A DNA stretch of 64,000 nucleotides from Kibdelosporangium sp. MJ126-NF4. GTDB taxonomy: Bacteria; Actinomycetota; Actinomycetes; Mycobacteriales; Pseudonocardiaceae. The stretch lies in contig NZ_CDME01000015.1 in NCBI RefSeq assembly GCF_000826545.1, forward strand, positions 264,207 to 328,206, given 5' to 3'. The notes beneath the pieces were generated by a model. That model was not told where the DNA came from. It did no database searches and saw only the letters and a list, made by a program, of their open reading frames with translations. Made by a program: the position numbers and the translations under genes. This document shows positions 30,394-39,803 of the stretch, piece after piece (within the stretch, counting starts at the first letter, position 1; each line of letters begins with the position of its first letter).

Positions 30394-32484
30394 ATCGCCC
30401 GGCGGCAGGGCTTTGCCGTACCGGTCGCCGATCACGAAGTCGGCACCGGCCGCGGCCCACCACTTCTCCTGATCGTCGTTGTGCACGCCGTCGACGACAA
30501 CCTTCACGCCCGACCGGTGCACCAGCGGCACGAGCGCGGTCAGCGCCTCGGTGAGCGGCGCGTCGCTCCCCGCCTGTGTCTGGCGCTCGACGAGTCCACG
30601 GGCGACTCGTACGTAGCCCACCGGAACGTCCTCGATCAGGGCCAGTTCGTCCGGCGCCGTGCCGAAATCGTCGAGCATGGTGCCGACTCCCGCGTCGGCG
30701 AGGACACTCAGGTTCTCGACGACGTCAGCCGACCGCGTCGAGCCGACCGGGAACCCGACAATCAACTGGTCGGTCACGCCCACCGCCCGCAGGACGCGGG
30801 AAACCAGGTCGGCGTCCGCCGCCTGGTTGCGGGTCAGCCCGACCATCAACGGCAGCGCACGGCCCGCGCGTTGCCGCCACCACTCGGTCTGCTTGCTCGC
30901 CATGCGCAGCATCCACTCGCCCAGCGGCAGGATCAGACCGGTGTGCTCGGCCAGTTCGACGCACTGGTCATGTTCCAGCACACCGAGATCCGGCCTGCGC
31001 CAGCGCAACAACGGCTCCACGTAGGCGATGTCGCCCGTCGCCAGCTCGACAACCGGGCGGTACACCACATCGATCTCGCCGATCTCCCACGCGCCCGGCA
31101 TCGCCGCGGCGAGCGTGTACGTCCGGCGGTCGCGCTCGTCCTGGTCGGTGTGGAACAGCTCCCACTGGCCACGGCCCGCAGCCTTGGCCCGGCGCAGCGT
31201 GAAGTCCGCCGCGCGCAACAGTTCCAGCGGATCCATCGACGGCGACGGCCGGTGCACCACGCCGATGCTCGCCGACACCGCGACGCCGTGACCATCCACA
31301 TAGATCGGTTCGGCGAGTTCGCCTGCGATGTCCTCGATGATCGTCGAGAGATCCGGTGTGGTCTCGGTGTTCTCGATCAGGACACCGAACTCGTCGCCGT
31401 CGAACCGGGCGACCATCGCCTTCTCCGCCGCCACGATCGCCCGCAGCCGCTGGGACACCGAGACGAGCAGGTGGTCGCCGACCCGGCGGCCGAGCCCGTT
31501 GCAGATCATCGCGAACGCGTCGAGGTCCAGGTGCAGCAGGGTGACGCCGTACTTCGGGTCCGCGCGCCGCAGCGCGATCTCCACGTTCGTGCTGAAGTAC
31601 TGCCGGTTCGGCAGGCCGGTGAGCACGTCGTGCAGCGCCTGGCGGTTCAGTTCTCCTTGCAGGAGCATGAGTTCCGTGCCGTCTTCGACGACGGTGACGA
31701 TGTGGCTGGGCCCGCTGTCGTTGCGCAGCACCGAGGCGGTGAGCGTGATCCGCGCGACGTCGCCGTCCTTGCAGATCAGGCGCTGCGGCTGGCGGAGGCG
31801 TTCCTTCCTGCCTTCGACGAGTTCCTGGTAGTCCTCACGCAGGACCGCCGCGCTGTCCGGGTGCACGAGGTCGAACAGGGTGCGACCGTTCAGTTCCTCG
31901 GTCGTGTGACCGAGGATGTCCGCGACGGCCACGTTCGTCCTGATCATCTCGCCGTCCGGCGTGGTGATGATGATGCCGCTCGCCGACGACATCGCGACCT
32001 CGTCGAACTGCGCCTCGCTCTGCCGCAGCCGCCACTTGGCGTCCCTGACCGCCTTGAGCAGGGAGATCTTCATGGTCTCCTGCTGGTCGAGCGTCGCCGC
32101 CCGATAGGCCTTGGTGAAGCCGCCGGACAACGCGCCGAGCGTGCGCACGATCGGCTCGGCGTACTTGGCCACCGGCTGGAACTCCGGCAGCGCGAGCAGG
32201 CCCCTGCCCAGGGTCTCCATCGTGCACGGCAGCACCGCGTCGCCGACGCAGCCGAGTTCGACCAGCCTGACGCCCGCGTCGGCAGCGGGCCGCACGTCGG
32301 TCGCCTCGGCGTGCACGATGTCGCAGAGCGTGTCGAGCACGCCGGACAGCCCGTGGTGGAGCTGCTCCTGCTCGACGGTGAAGTAGACGTTCTCGTGCAG
32401 CATGTACGCCCACTTACGCGCCAGGATCAGCCGTTCACGACCGTGGTCGTGCGGCTGGTGGCTCCGGCGGATGGGCTCTGTCAT
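30373..32484 (-). CDS. PAS-GGDEF-EAL protein with degenerate catalytic motifs
   Basis: A 703-residue cytoplasmic protein: a helical N-terminal region (about 1-155), a PAS domain (about 160-275), a GGDEF domain (about 280-440) with the signature as FDGDEF rather than GGDEF, and an EAL domain (about 455-700) with EPLLR in place of EALLR, DDFGT followed by APDEL, and VDGV in place of AEGV. Loss of key acids suggests little or no phosphodiesterase activity, perhaps c-di-GMP binding only. In Streptomyces c-di-GMP controls the switch to sporulation. It follows the DUF574-type methyltransferase gene by 5 nt, so they are co-transcribed. Confidence 0.9.
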   Translation of the reverse strand: MTEPIRRSHQPHDHGRERLILARKWAYMLHENVYFTVEQEQLHHGLSGVLDTLCDIVHAEATDVRPAADAGVRLVELGCVGDAVLPCTMETLGRGLLALPEFQPVAKYAEPIVRTLGALSGGFTKAYRAATLDQQETMKISLLKAVRDAKWRLRQSEAQFDEVAMSSASGIIITTPDGEMIRTNVAVADILGHTTEELNGRTLFDLVHPDSAAVLREDYQELVEGRKERLRQPQRLICKDGDVARITLTASVLRNDSGPSHIVTVVEDGTELMLLQGELNRQALHDVLTGLPNRQYFSTNVEIALRRADPKYGVTLLHLDLDAFAMICNGLGRRVGDHLLVSVSQRLRAIVAAEKAMVARFDGDEFGVLIENTETTPDLSTIIEDIAGELAEPIYVDGHGVAVSASIGVVHRPSPSMDPLELLRAADFTLRRAKAAGRGQWELFHTDQDERDRRTYTLAAAMPGAWEIGEIDVVYRPVVELATGDIAYVEPLLRWRRPDLGVLEHDQCVELAEHTGLILPLGEWMLRMASKQTEWWRQRAGRALPLMVGLTRNQAADADLVSRVLRAVGVTDQLIVGFPVGSTRSADVVENLSVLADAGVGTMLDDFGTAPDELALIEDVPVGYVRVARGLVERQTQAGSDAPLTEALTALVPLVHRSGVKVVVDGVHNDDQEKWWAAAGADFVIGDRYGKALPPGDLAARLA

Positions 32485-32489
32485 CGGCT

Positions 32490-33314
32490 TCAGCCGCCCT
32501 TACGGCCGACACCCGCGTACACGAGCATGTTCATCTCGGGGTGGTCGGTGATGTCGCCTGGCCCTTCCGGCCGCCACAGCGCACAGCCGACCAGCCCTGG
32601 CTCGACGATGTCGAAGTCGCCGAACATCGACGTGATCTCGGCGCGGGTACGCGGGTTGACCTGGTCCTGGCTCTTGCTGCGGCGGATCACACCGGTCGCC
32701 TCGTCCAACTCCTCGCCCTGGTTGTCACTGGTGACGTGGGTCAGCGCGAAGTAGCTGCCCGGCGCGAGCCGCGACCGGTAGCGCTCCAGCAGACCGTGCG
32801 GATCGTCCTCGTCGGGCACCCAGTGCAGCATCAGCAACATCAGCAGCCCGATCGGCTGCGTGAAGTCCAGCAGCTGTTGCGCCTGCGAACTGCCGAGGAT
32901 CGCGTCCGGGTCACGCATGTCCGCGTGCACGATCGCCGCCCGCGGGTTGTTCACCAGCATCAACTCGCTGTGCGCGACGGCGATCGGTTCCCGGTCGACG
33001 TACACGACGCGGCACTCCGGGTCGGCCCGCTGCGCGATCTCGTGGACGTTGCCGACGGTCGGGATGCCGGAGCCGATGTCCAGGAACTGGCGGACACCCT
33101 GGTCGACCATGAACCGGACGGCCCGACCGAGGAAGGCCCGGTTGACCCGCGCGGCCTGCTTCAGCCCAGGCATCAGCGTCTCGATCCGGTCCCCCACTTC
33201 CCTGTCCGCCGCGAAATTGTGTCCGCCGCCGAGCATGAAGTCATATGTCCGAGCCATACTCGGCACTGACGGGTCGACGTCTGGCGGAACCCAGTCCTGC
33301 TGGTGCTGCGTCAC
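32490..33314 (-). CDS. DUF574-type SAM-dependent methyltransferase
   Basis: A 274-residue protein of the actinobacterial SAM methyltransferase family PF04672. It has the family's N-terminal PSMARTYDFMLGGGHNFAADR, motif I FLDIGSGIPT and HWVPDEDDP. GTG 33314 follows GAGGTG. Family members are very numerous in Streptomyces, and some are linked to BldD/Whi-type regulation and antibiotic control; substrates are unknown. It is the first gene of a two-gene unit with the PAS-GGDEF-EAL protein and is divergent from the P450 gene. Confidence 0.88.
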   Translation of the reverse strand: MTQHQQDWVPPDVDPSVPSMARTYDFMLGGGHNFAADREVGDRIETLMPGLKQAARVNRAFLGRAVRFMVDQGVRQFLDIGSGIPTVGNVHEIAQRADPECRVVYVDREPIAVAHSELMLVNNPRAAIVHADMRDPDAILGSSQAQQLLDFTQPIGLLMLLMLHWVPDEDDPHGLLERYRSRLAPGSYFALTHVTSDNQGEELDEATGVIRRSKSQDQVNPRTRAEITSMFGDFDIVEPGLVGCALWRPEGPGDITDHPEMNMLVYAGVGRKGG

Positions 33315-33490
33315 CGGGAACACCTCTTCATCACGCGAAAGCATAGAGCTTACCGAGCGGGTCACGAATCCTGGTTGCCCCATCGGTGTGACCACTTCCC
33401 ACCCGATCGGGCGCTATCACGGTCCGCTGAACGGTCCTATTGTGGACCGTCCCCTTAACTACACTGTTCGTCTCCACGGCGGGAGCATGG

Positions 33491-34816
33491 ATGCCAGTCC
33501 CTGTGGCACCTGGCCGTTGGCCGGTGCTCGGGCACACGCCGGCCATGGTACGCCGCCGATTCGGATTCACCGCCGACCTGCCGAAACACGGCGATGTGGT
33601 GAAGATCTACCTCGGCACGATGCCGACGTATTTCGTGACGAGCCCGGAACTGACGTATCAGGTACTGGTCACCGACGGGCCGAAGTTTCGCAAAGGTGCG
33701 ATGTTCGACAAGTTCCGACCGTACGTCGGCAATGGCCTGTTGTTGTCGGAGGGAGCCTTTCACCTGCGACAACGCCGACTCATTCAGCCCGCTTTCCACC
33801 ACGAGCGAATCTCGCGTTATGCCGGGATGATGATCGGCGCGGTGAACGACCTCCTCGAAACGTGGCAGGCCGACCGGATCCGGCAGGTCGACCAGGACAT
33901 GCAAGCGCTTGCGGTGACGATCGTCGGGAAAACGTTGTTCTCCACCGAGCTGGGTGAATCGGTCATCGCCGAGGCGCGCAGGTCGATTTTCACCATCATC
34001 AAACAGGGCATGATCCGCGCGTTGTCGCCCGCCTTCGTCGAACGGCTGCCGATCGCGGCGAACCGCGAGTTCGACCGGGCCGTCGTCAGGATGAAGGCGG
34101 TCGTCCTCGACGTCATCGCGGACTGGCGCAGAACCGGAACCGACCACGGCGACCTGCTGTCCACGCTGCTCATGGCGCACGACGCCAGTGGCGAGTTCGG
34201 CGAGACCATGTCCGACGAGCAGGTGTACGACGAAGTGCTGTCCATGCTCACGGCGGGCATCGAGACGACCGCGCTCGCGCTGGCCTGGCTGTTCCACGAA
34301 ATCGCCGCCAACCCCGATGTCGAACGCAGACTGTGCGCGGAAATCGACTCGGTACTCGGTGGGCGGCCACTAGCGGTCGCCGACATCCCGAAATTGATCT
34401 ACACGCACCAGGTCGTCAACGAGGTACTGCGGATGTACCCGGTGTGGATCCTGATGCGGCGCGCCACGGCGCCGGTGGAACTGGGCCCGGTTCGGATCTC
34501 GCCCGGATCGGAAGTCACGATCAGCCCGCACATGCTGCATTTCGATTCCCGGTTCCACGACGACCCGGCGCGGTTCGACCCGGACCGGTGGACGCCGGAG
34601 CGGGCCGCGAGCGTTCCGCGTGGCGCGTTCATCCCGTTCGGCGCCGGTGTCCGGCAGTGCATGGGCAATTCGTTCGCGACGACGGAGATCGTGATCGCCG
34701 CCGTGTCGGTGCTCGCCGGGTGGCGGCTCGTGCCCGTGCCGGACCGGCCGGTGAAAGTGCGGTTCACCTCGGCCGCCTATCCGACCAGGATGCCGATGAC
34801 TCCCATTCCCCGCTGA
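33491..34816 (+). CDS. Cytochrome P450 (terpene-oxidase-like)
   Basis: A 441-residue soluble P450: proline-rich start (PVAPGRWPVLGH), I-helix AGIETT (about 255-260), ExxR as EVLR (about 310) and the heme loop FGAGVRQCMGN (about 383-393, axial Cys). The early block VGNGLLLSEGAFHLRQRRLIQPAFH resembles bacterial sesquiterpene oxidases such as pentalenene oxygenase (PtlI). ATG 33491 has GGGAG 5 nt upstream. No terpene synthase or ferredoxin gene is adjacent. It is followed after 39 nt by an exported hydrolase, possibly in the same transcript. Confidence 0.9.
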   Translation: MPVPVAPGRWPVLGHTPAMVRRRFGFTADLPKHGDVVKIYLGTMPTYFVTSPELTYQVLVTDGPKFRKGAMFDKFRPYVGNGLLLSEGAFHLRQRRLIQPAFHHERISRYAGMMIGAVNDLLETWQADRIRQVDQDMQALAVTIVGKTLFSTELGESVIAEARRSIFTIIKQGMIRALSPAFVERLPIAANREFDRAVVRMKAVVLDVIADWRRTGTDHGDLLSTLLMAHDASGEFGETMSDEQVYDEVLSMLTAGIETTALALAWLFHEIAANPDVERRLCAEIDSVLGGRPLAVADIPKLIYTHQVVNEVLRMYPVWILMRRATAPVELGPVRISPGSEVTISPHMLHFDSRFHDDPARFDPDRWTPERAASVPRGAFIPFGAGVRQCMGNSFATTEIVIAAVSVLAGWRLVPVPDRPVKVRFTSAAYPTRMPMTPIPR

Positions 34817-34855
34817 AACCATGAAAACCCGACAGTCCGAAAGAGAGTTCCGCTC

Positions 34856-35866
34856 GTGCGTTGGTTCCAGAATGGACGGAAACGCCGCCTTCTCGCCGGG
34901 ACGGCAGCCGTCATCGGCACGACACTCGGCCTGATGCCGGTGTCGGCACAGGCGACGGCAGTGGCCTGCCACGAAGTCGATTTCCCCGTTTCCATGGGGA
35001 CAATGCACGGGAAACTGTGCGCACCGGCCGGTGCCGACACACTGCACGTACTGATCCCCGGCGGGACGTACAACAGTTCCTACTGGGATATCGGCTTTTC
35101 GGCGTCGACCCGGTCCTACCGGGCGGCGATGAACAAGGCGGGGCAGGCCACGCTGGCGGTCGACCGGCTCGGTACCGGACGCAGCACGAAGCCGTTGAGC
35201 GCGCTGGTGACCGCGTCGGCGCAGGCCAAGGCCGTGCACGAGGTGATCGGGCAGGTGCGCGGGCGGTTCGCCAAGGTCCTCGTCGGCGGGCACTCGATCG
35301 GCTCGGCGATGGCTATGATCGAGGCGGCTACGTACGGTGACGTCGACGGCGTGCTCGTCACGGGAATGACCCACCGGATGAACTTCCTGACAGTGGCGCC
35401 CGTCCTGGCCCAGATGATCCCGGCACCGCTGGACCGCCAGCTCGGTTCGCGCGGCCTCGACGCCGGGTACCTGACCACCGGCACGGGCTCGCGGTACTCG
35501 GCCTTCCACAAGCCGGGCCCGAAGGTGGACGGCGCGGTCGCGTTCGACGAGGCCACCAAGGACGTGTTCGCGGTGACCGAGGCCGTCGACACAGTCGCGC
35601 TGACGAACATCGTGATCCCGGCGTCGCGCCGGATCAACGTTCCCGTGCTGATGATCGTCGGCCAGGACAACCACTTCTGCGGCGCTCCGCTGGGCGCGGA
35701 CTGCTCGTCGCCGGAGGCCCTGCGTGCGCAGGAGGCACCGTTCTTCGGCAAGGGTGCCCGGCTGCAGACGCACATCGTGGACGGCTACGGCCACTCGATC
35801 AACTACGCGCCGAAGGCCAACGAGTTCTACAGCGTGGTCGCCCAGTGGGCGGGATCGCTGCGCTGA
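34856..35866 (+). CDS. Exported alpha/beta hydrolase
   Basis: A 336-residue protein starting at GTG 34856. A signal peptide (about 1-34, RRLLAGTAAVIG...AQATA) precedes an alpha/beta fold with the oxyanion segment IPGGTYNSSYW, nucleophile in VGGHSIGSA (Ser about 144), acid in IVGQDNHFC and His in GYGHSINY. The catalytic triad is complete. The substrate is unknown. It lies just downstream of the P450. Confidence 0.87.
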   Translation: MRWFQNGRKRRLLAGTAAVIGTTLGLMPVSAQATAVACHEVDFPVSMGTMHGKLCAPAGADTLHVLIPGGTYNSSYWDIGFSASTRSYRAAMNKAGQATLAVDRLGTGRSTKPLSALVTASAQAKAVHEVIGQVRGRFAKVLVGGHSIGSAMAMIEAATYGDVDGVLVTGMTHRMNFLTVAPVLAQMIPAPLDRQLGSRGLDAGYLTTGTGSRYSAFHKPGPKVDGAVAFDEATKDVFAVTEAVDTVALTNIVIPASRRINVPVLMIVGQDNHFCGAPLGADCSSPEALRAQEAPFFGKGARLQTHIVDGYGHSINYAPKANEFYSVVAQWAGSLR

Positions 35867-35878
35867 AACGGGTAGCTG

Positions 35879-37456
35879 TCAGCTGAAGGCCGCGGCTTCC
35901 TCGTAGTCGAGGCGATCCAGCTCGCGGCGCACGGTCTCGTCGTCAAGCTCCCCGCTGTCGCGGGCCTTGGCCAACGCCTGCCGCTGCGCCGCGAGCATCG
36001 TCCGCCGCACGGTCATCGTGGCTTCCCGCAGGCTGCGTACCCGGCTGTCCATGTCGTCGTCGACCGCCCGGCGGGCCTGGGCGGCGGCCAGGTACCGCTC
36101 CTTGAACTTCTCGACGACTTCCTTGCTGAGGCCGGGCGGCGGTTGGTGGTAGAGGTCGATCATCGCCTGCTTGACCGCGTTCATCGACACCTGCCTGGCC
36201 TTGTGGTTGGCCGCCTCCTCCTCGGCCTGCTCCTGCGGCGCGGTGATGTCGAGCTTCCTGATCAGCAACGGCAGCGTCGGGCCCTGGATGAGCAACGTCC
36301 CCACGGCCACCACGAACGCCAGCGCCTGAATGGCGTCCCGGCCGGGCACGGACTCGGGCACACCGGCCGCGGCGGCGAGTGTCACGACACCGCGCATGCC
36401 CATCCATGACATGACCACGAAGTACTTCCACGGCAGGGGTTCACCCCGCCGCTGTCGCCGCCGGACCAGCTTCAGCATCAGCGCGGTCCGCCCGTAGGTC
36501 ACAGCCATCCACAGCGGCCGCACGACGAGGACCGTGAGCAGGACCGCGACGGCGGCCACCGCGAACTTGAGCCAGTCGCCCGGATGCAGCTCGGCGAACA
36601 CGAACCGGCACTGCAAACCCATGTAGGCGAAGACGAACGCCTCAAGCAGGACGTCGAGGCTGCTCCACACCTGACGTGCCTGCAGGCGGGTGGCGAAACC
36701 GGCCTCGGTGTTGTGGTGGCCGAGCACGAAACCGGCCATCACCACAGCGAGCACACCGGACGCGTGGACCTCTTCGGCCAGCAGGTAGGCCGCGAACGGC
36801 ACGACGAGGCCCAGGGCTGTCTCCAGGCCGCTTTCCCGCAGGCGCATCCGGATCAGGTGGACGGCGTTGCCGAGCACGAAACCGATCAGGGCGCCGACGA
36901 CGGCGCTGTAGACGAACAGCAGGAACGGGTTCTCGATGAAGGTGTGGTCACCGGTGACGGCGGCGACCGTGAGCGAGAAGATCGTCAGCGCGGCGGCGTC
37001 GTTGACCAGGCTTTCCCCGGTCAGGATTGCCATCAGCCGCTTCGGCAGCCCGAGTTCCCTGCCGACCGCGAGCCCGGCGACGGCGTCCGGCGGGGCCACC
37101 ACGGCACCGAGGACGAGCGCGGGCACCAGCGTCAGCCCCGGCACGATCCACCAGGCCACGACACCCGTCGCCAGGGTGGACACCACGACCATGCCGACAC
37201 CGAGTGCGACGATCGGCCGCAGGTTGCGGGCGAAGGTCGGGAACGAGAAGTTCAGCGCGGCCGAGTAGAGCAGCGGCGGCAGCACGACGCTCAGGATCAG
37301 CTCCGGCTCGAGCTCGAACCTGGGCAGACCGGGGATGAACGACACCGCGGCCGCGAGGATCACCACCACGAGCGACGGCTGCATCCCCCGGCGGTGCGCG
37401 ACCGCTGTCACCGCGATCGCACCGACCACTACCAACAGGAGCTGAATCGCCCTCAC
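35879..37456 (-). CDS. CPA1-type Na+/H+ antiporter
   Basis: A 525-residue membrane protein with about 12 helices over residues 1-410, including the ion-binding helix LGAVVAPPDAVAG (ND/PDA motif) and the later SLVNDAAAL segment, then a cytoplasmic tail (about 410-525) rich in charged helices. It would exchange protons for Na+ or K+. GTG 37456 is chosen because the frame further upstream crosses non-coding repeats and is not membrane-like. It is monocistronic and convergent with the hydrolase gene, 12 nt apart. Confidence 0.9.
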   Translation of the reverse strand: MRAIQLLLVVVGAIAVTAVAHRRGMQPSLVVVILAAAVSFIPGLPRFELEPELILSVVLPPLLYSAALNFSFPTFARNLRPIVALGVGMVVVSTLATGVVAWWIVPGLTLVPALVLGAVVAPPDAVAGLAVGRELGLPKRLMAILTGESLVNDAAALTIFSLTVAAVTGDHTFIENPFLLFVYSAVVGALIGFVLGNAVHLIRMRLRESGLETALGLVVPFAAYLLAEEVHASGVLAVVMAGFVLGHHNTEAGFATRLQARQVWSSLDVLLEAFVFAYMGLQCRFVFAELHPGDWLKFAVAAVAVLLTVLVVRPLWMAVTYGRTALMLKLVRRRQRRGEPLPWKYFVVMSWMGMRGVVTLAAAAGVPESVPGRDAIQALAFVVAVGTLLIQGPTLPLLIRKLDITAPQEQAEEEAANHKARQVSMNAVKQAMIDLYHQPPPGLSKEVVEKFKERYLAAAQARRAVDDDMDSRVRSLREATMTVRRTMLAAQRQALAKARDSGELDDETVRRELDRLDYEEAAAFS

Positions 37457-37523
37457 CTCACTCGTCTCGCACACGCGCGACTCGCCAACGCGCGACGGAC
37501 GATAACCACGTTCACCCCAACTC

Positions 37524-37659
37524 GCGTGTCCACCACTCCAGCACAGCGTGTCCACCACTTGAGCACAGTGAGTTCGCCACTCCGGCACACCCGTTCGAGC
37601 GGTGTGCGATCTCGGTGTGCTGGAAAGTGCGACACGGGGTGTCCGAGTGGTGGACACGG
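37524..37659. repeat. Iterated 22-bp repeats, three direct and two inverted
   Basis: GCGTGTCCACCACTCCAGCA plus CA is repeated at 37524-37545, 37546-37567 (TTGAGCACA end) and, less well, 37568-37589. Two related units lie in the opposite orientation within 37616-37659. They sit in the 320-nt gap between the antiporter and the formate dehydrogenase operon, where several regulator dimers could bind. No gene is seen here. Confidence 0.7.
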
Positions 37660-37740
37660 CGGGCTGGCCAGCGTGGACGGTGGCGACCTAGCCTGGGTGC
37701 GCCGGGCCTTTCACTCGGCACCGCGACCCGGTAGGGTGAG

Positions 37741-37756
37741 TGTATACCGTATGCAG
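37741..37756. promoter_or_regulatory. Palindrome-like element ahead of the formate dehydrogenase operon
   Basis: TGTATACCGTATGCAG contains TGTATAC/GTATGCA-type symmetry and lies 21 nt before the fdsG-like ATG. The 11-mer ATACCGTATGC recurs on the minus strand at 57375-57385. It resembles GntR-type operators, but the assignment is tentative. Confidence 0.4.
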
Positions 37757-37776
37757 ATGTGGTGTTGGGAGACGAG

Positions 37777-38262
37777 ATGACCCCCGATGCGCTGGGGCAG
37801 CGAGTACGGGCAGTGGTGGACGCGCATCGAGGAGACCGGGGCGCGCTCCTGCCCATCCTGCACGGCCTGCAGGCCGAGTTCGGCCACGTCAGCCAGGAGA
37901 TGGTGCCCATACTGGCCCGCGAACTGAACATCTCCCGCGCCGACGTGCACGGCGTGGTCACGTTCTACACGGACTTCCGCGCCGAGCCCGCGGGCCGCAC
38001 GGTCGTCAAGATCTGCCGTGCGGAGGCGTGCCAGTCCGTCGGCGCGGAGAAGCTCGCCGAGCACGCCCAGCAGGTTTTCGGCGTCAAACTTGGCCAAACC
38101 ACGCCAGATGGCTCGGTCACCCTCGAGCAGGTGTTCTGCCTGGGCAACTGCGCGCTCGGGCCCGCGGCCCAGATCAACGGCCGCCTGCACGGAAAGCTCG
38201 ACGAGCACCGCTTGGACACGCTCATTCTCAACGCTGACACCGCCGGGACGGGGAACGCATGA
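37777..38262 (+). CDS. fdsG: NAD-dependent formate dehydrogenase gamma subunit (NuoE-like)
   Basis: A 161-residue thioredoxin-like [2Fe-2S] protein with ligands in CRAEACQSVG and VFCLGNCALGP. It is the NuoE/FdsG-type small subunit that relays electrons between the iron-sulfur chain and the flavin subunit. ATG 37777 has GGGAGA upstream; an in-frame GTG at 37759 would overlap the palindromic element. The stop overlaps the next start (38259-38262, ATGA), so the genes are translationally coupled. Confidence 0.92.
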   Translation: MTPDALGQRVRAVVDAHRGDRGALLPILHGLQAEFGHVSQEMVPILARELNISRADVHGVVTFYTDFRAEPAGRTVVKICRAEACQSVGAEKLAEHAQQVFGVKLGQTTPDGSVTLEQVFCLGNCALGPAAQINGRLHGKLDEHRLDTLILNADTAGTGNA

Positions 38263-39803
38263 CCACGACCATCTATGTCCCCCGCGACTCCGCGGCGGTC
38301 TCGGTCGGCGCGGACGCGGTCGCCGACGCGATCCAACGCGAAGCGCAGGCGCGTGGCCTGGACATCCGCCTGGTCCGCACCGGCTCCCGGGGCATGCTGT
38401 GGCTGGAGCCGCTGGTCGAGATCGGCACACTGGACGGCCGCGTCGGCTACGGCCCGGTCGCGCCGCACCAGGTGCCCGAGATCCTGGCCAACCCCGAGCA
38501 CGAGCTCAAGATCGGCCTGGTCGACGAGCTCCCGTGGATGAAAACGCAGACGCGCCTGTGCTTCAAGCGCGTCGGCGTCACCGATCCCCTGTCCGCCGAC
38601 GACTATCTCGCCCACGGCGGGATGGCCGGTCTGCGCAACGCGCTGGAACTGCCGCGGGCCGACGTCGTCCAAGCGGTCACCGACTCCGGGCTGCGCGGCC
38701 GAGGCGGCGCCGGTTTCCCCGCGGGCATCAAGTGGAAGACCGTCCTCGGCACACCGGGCGAGCTGAAGTTCGTCTGCTGCAACGCCGACGAGGGCGACAG
38801 CGGGACGTTCGCCGACCGGATGCTGATCGAGGGCGATCCGTTCTGCCTGATCGAGGGCATGACGATCGCGGCGTACGCGACCGACGCCACCGAGGGCTAC
38901 GTCTACCTCAGGTCCGAGTACCCGGACGCGGTCAGGACTCTGCGCCAGGCCATCGAGATCGGCTACGCACGCGGCTGGCTGGGCGAGAACATCCTCGGCT
39001 CCGGGTGCAAGTTCGACCTGCACGTGCGGGTGGGCGCGGGCGCGTACATCTGCGGCGAAGAGACGTCGATGCTGGAAAGCCTCGAAGGCAAAAGGGGAAT
39101 GGTCCGCGCCAAGCCGCCGATCCCCGCCATCACCGGGCTTTTCGGCAAGCCGACAGTGGTCAACAACGTCCTCACGCTCGCCTCCGTGCCCACGGTCCTC
39201 GCCGACGGCGCCGAGGCGTACGCCGCCCTCGGCACCGGCCGATCCCTTGGCACGCAGGTGTTCCAGCTCGCCGGGAACATCGCACGCGGTGGCGTGTACG
39301 AGACCGCGTTCGGCATGTCGTTGGGCGAGCTGATCAACGAGTACGGCGGCGGTACCCGGTCCGGGCGCCCCGTCCGCGCGGTGCAGGTCGGCGGCCCGCT
39401 CGGCGCGTACCTCCCGGCCGACCGACTCGACATCCCGCTCGACTACGAGGCGTTCGCCGCCGCGGACGCGATGCTCGGGCACGGGGGTATCGTGGTGTTC
39501 GACGACACCGTTGACATGGCTGCCATGGCGCGCTTCGCGATGGAGTTCTGCGCCGAGGAGTCGTGTGGCAAGTGCACCCCGTGCCGGGTGGGCTCGGTGC
39601 GTGGCGTCGAGACTATCGACAAGATCGTCGCAGGTCAGGACACCGACACGAACCTGGCCGTGCTGAACGACCTGTGCGAGCTGATGACAGACGGGTCGCT
39701 GTGCGCGATGGGCGGCCTGACGCCGAACCCAGTGCTCAGCGCGCTGCGGTACTTCCCAGACGACTTCGCTGTGAAGACACCTCCCCACCAGGAGACGTCA
39801 TGA
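38259..39803 (+). CDS. fdsB: NAD-dependent formate dehydrogenase beta subunit (NuoF-like)
   Basis: A 514-residue diaphorase subunit. An N-terminal thioredoxin-like domain is followed by the NADH/FMN-binding block GLRGRGGAGFPAGIKW (about 144-159), NADEGDSGTFADR (FMN), a SLBB domain and the 4Fe-4S motif EESCGKCTPCRVG (about 431-443). The fused NuoE-like N-terminus and NuoF core are as in Ralstonia FdsB. It passes electrons to NAD+ and is coupled to both neighbours by ATGA overlaps. Confidence 0.95.
   Translation: MTTTIYVPRDSAAVSVGADAVADAIQREAQARGLDIRLVRTGSRGMLWLEPLVEIGTLDGRVGYGPVAPHQVPEILANPEHELKIGLVDELPWMKTQTRLCFKRVGVTDPLSADDYLAHGGMAGLRNALELPRADVVQAVTDSGLRGRGGAGFPAGIKWKTVLGTPGELKFVCCNADEGDSGTFADRMLIEGDPFCLIEGMTIAAYATDATEGYVYLRSEYPDAVRTLRQAIEIGYARGWLGENILGSGCKFDLHVRVGAGAYICGEETSMLESLEGKRGMVRAKPPIPAITGLFGKPTVVNNVLTLASVPTVLADGAEAYAALGTGRSLGTQVFQLAGNIARGGVYETAFGMSLGELINEYGGGTRSGRPVRAVQVGGPLGAYLPADRLDIPLDYEAFAAADAMLGHGGIVVFDDTVDMAAMARFAMEFCAEESCGKCTPCRVGSVRGVETIDKIVAGQDTDTNLAVLNDLCELMTDGSLCAMGGLTPNPVLSALRYFPDDFAVKTPPHQETS

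Noticed and set aside
29088..30554. Plus-strand frame that might supply the missing sigma2 region
   Set aside because: The sequence upstream of 29497 in any plus-strand frame shows no sigma2-like motif, so a simple frameshift does not explain the truncation.
30481..32754. A 757-codon open frame opposite the GGDEF-EAL gene
   Set aside because: Antisense to a clearly recognised multidomain protein; no family resemblance and no ribosome binding site.
37524..37659. Possible CRISPR or plasmid iterons
   Set aside because: Only three direct units without spacers, and no replication gene nearby; better described as regulatory or dispersed repeats.
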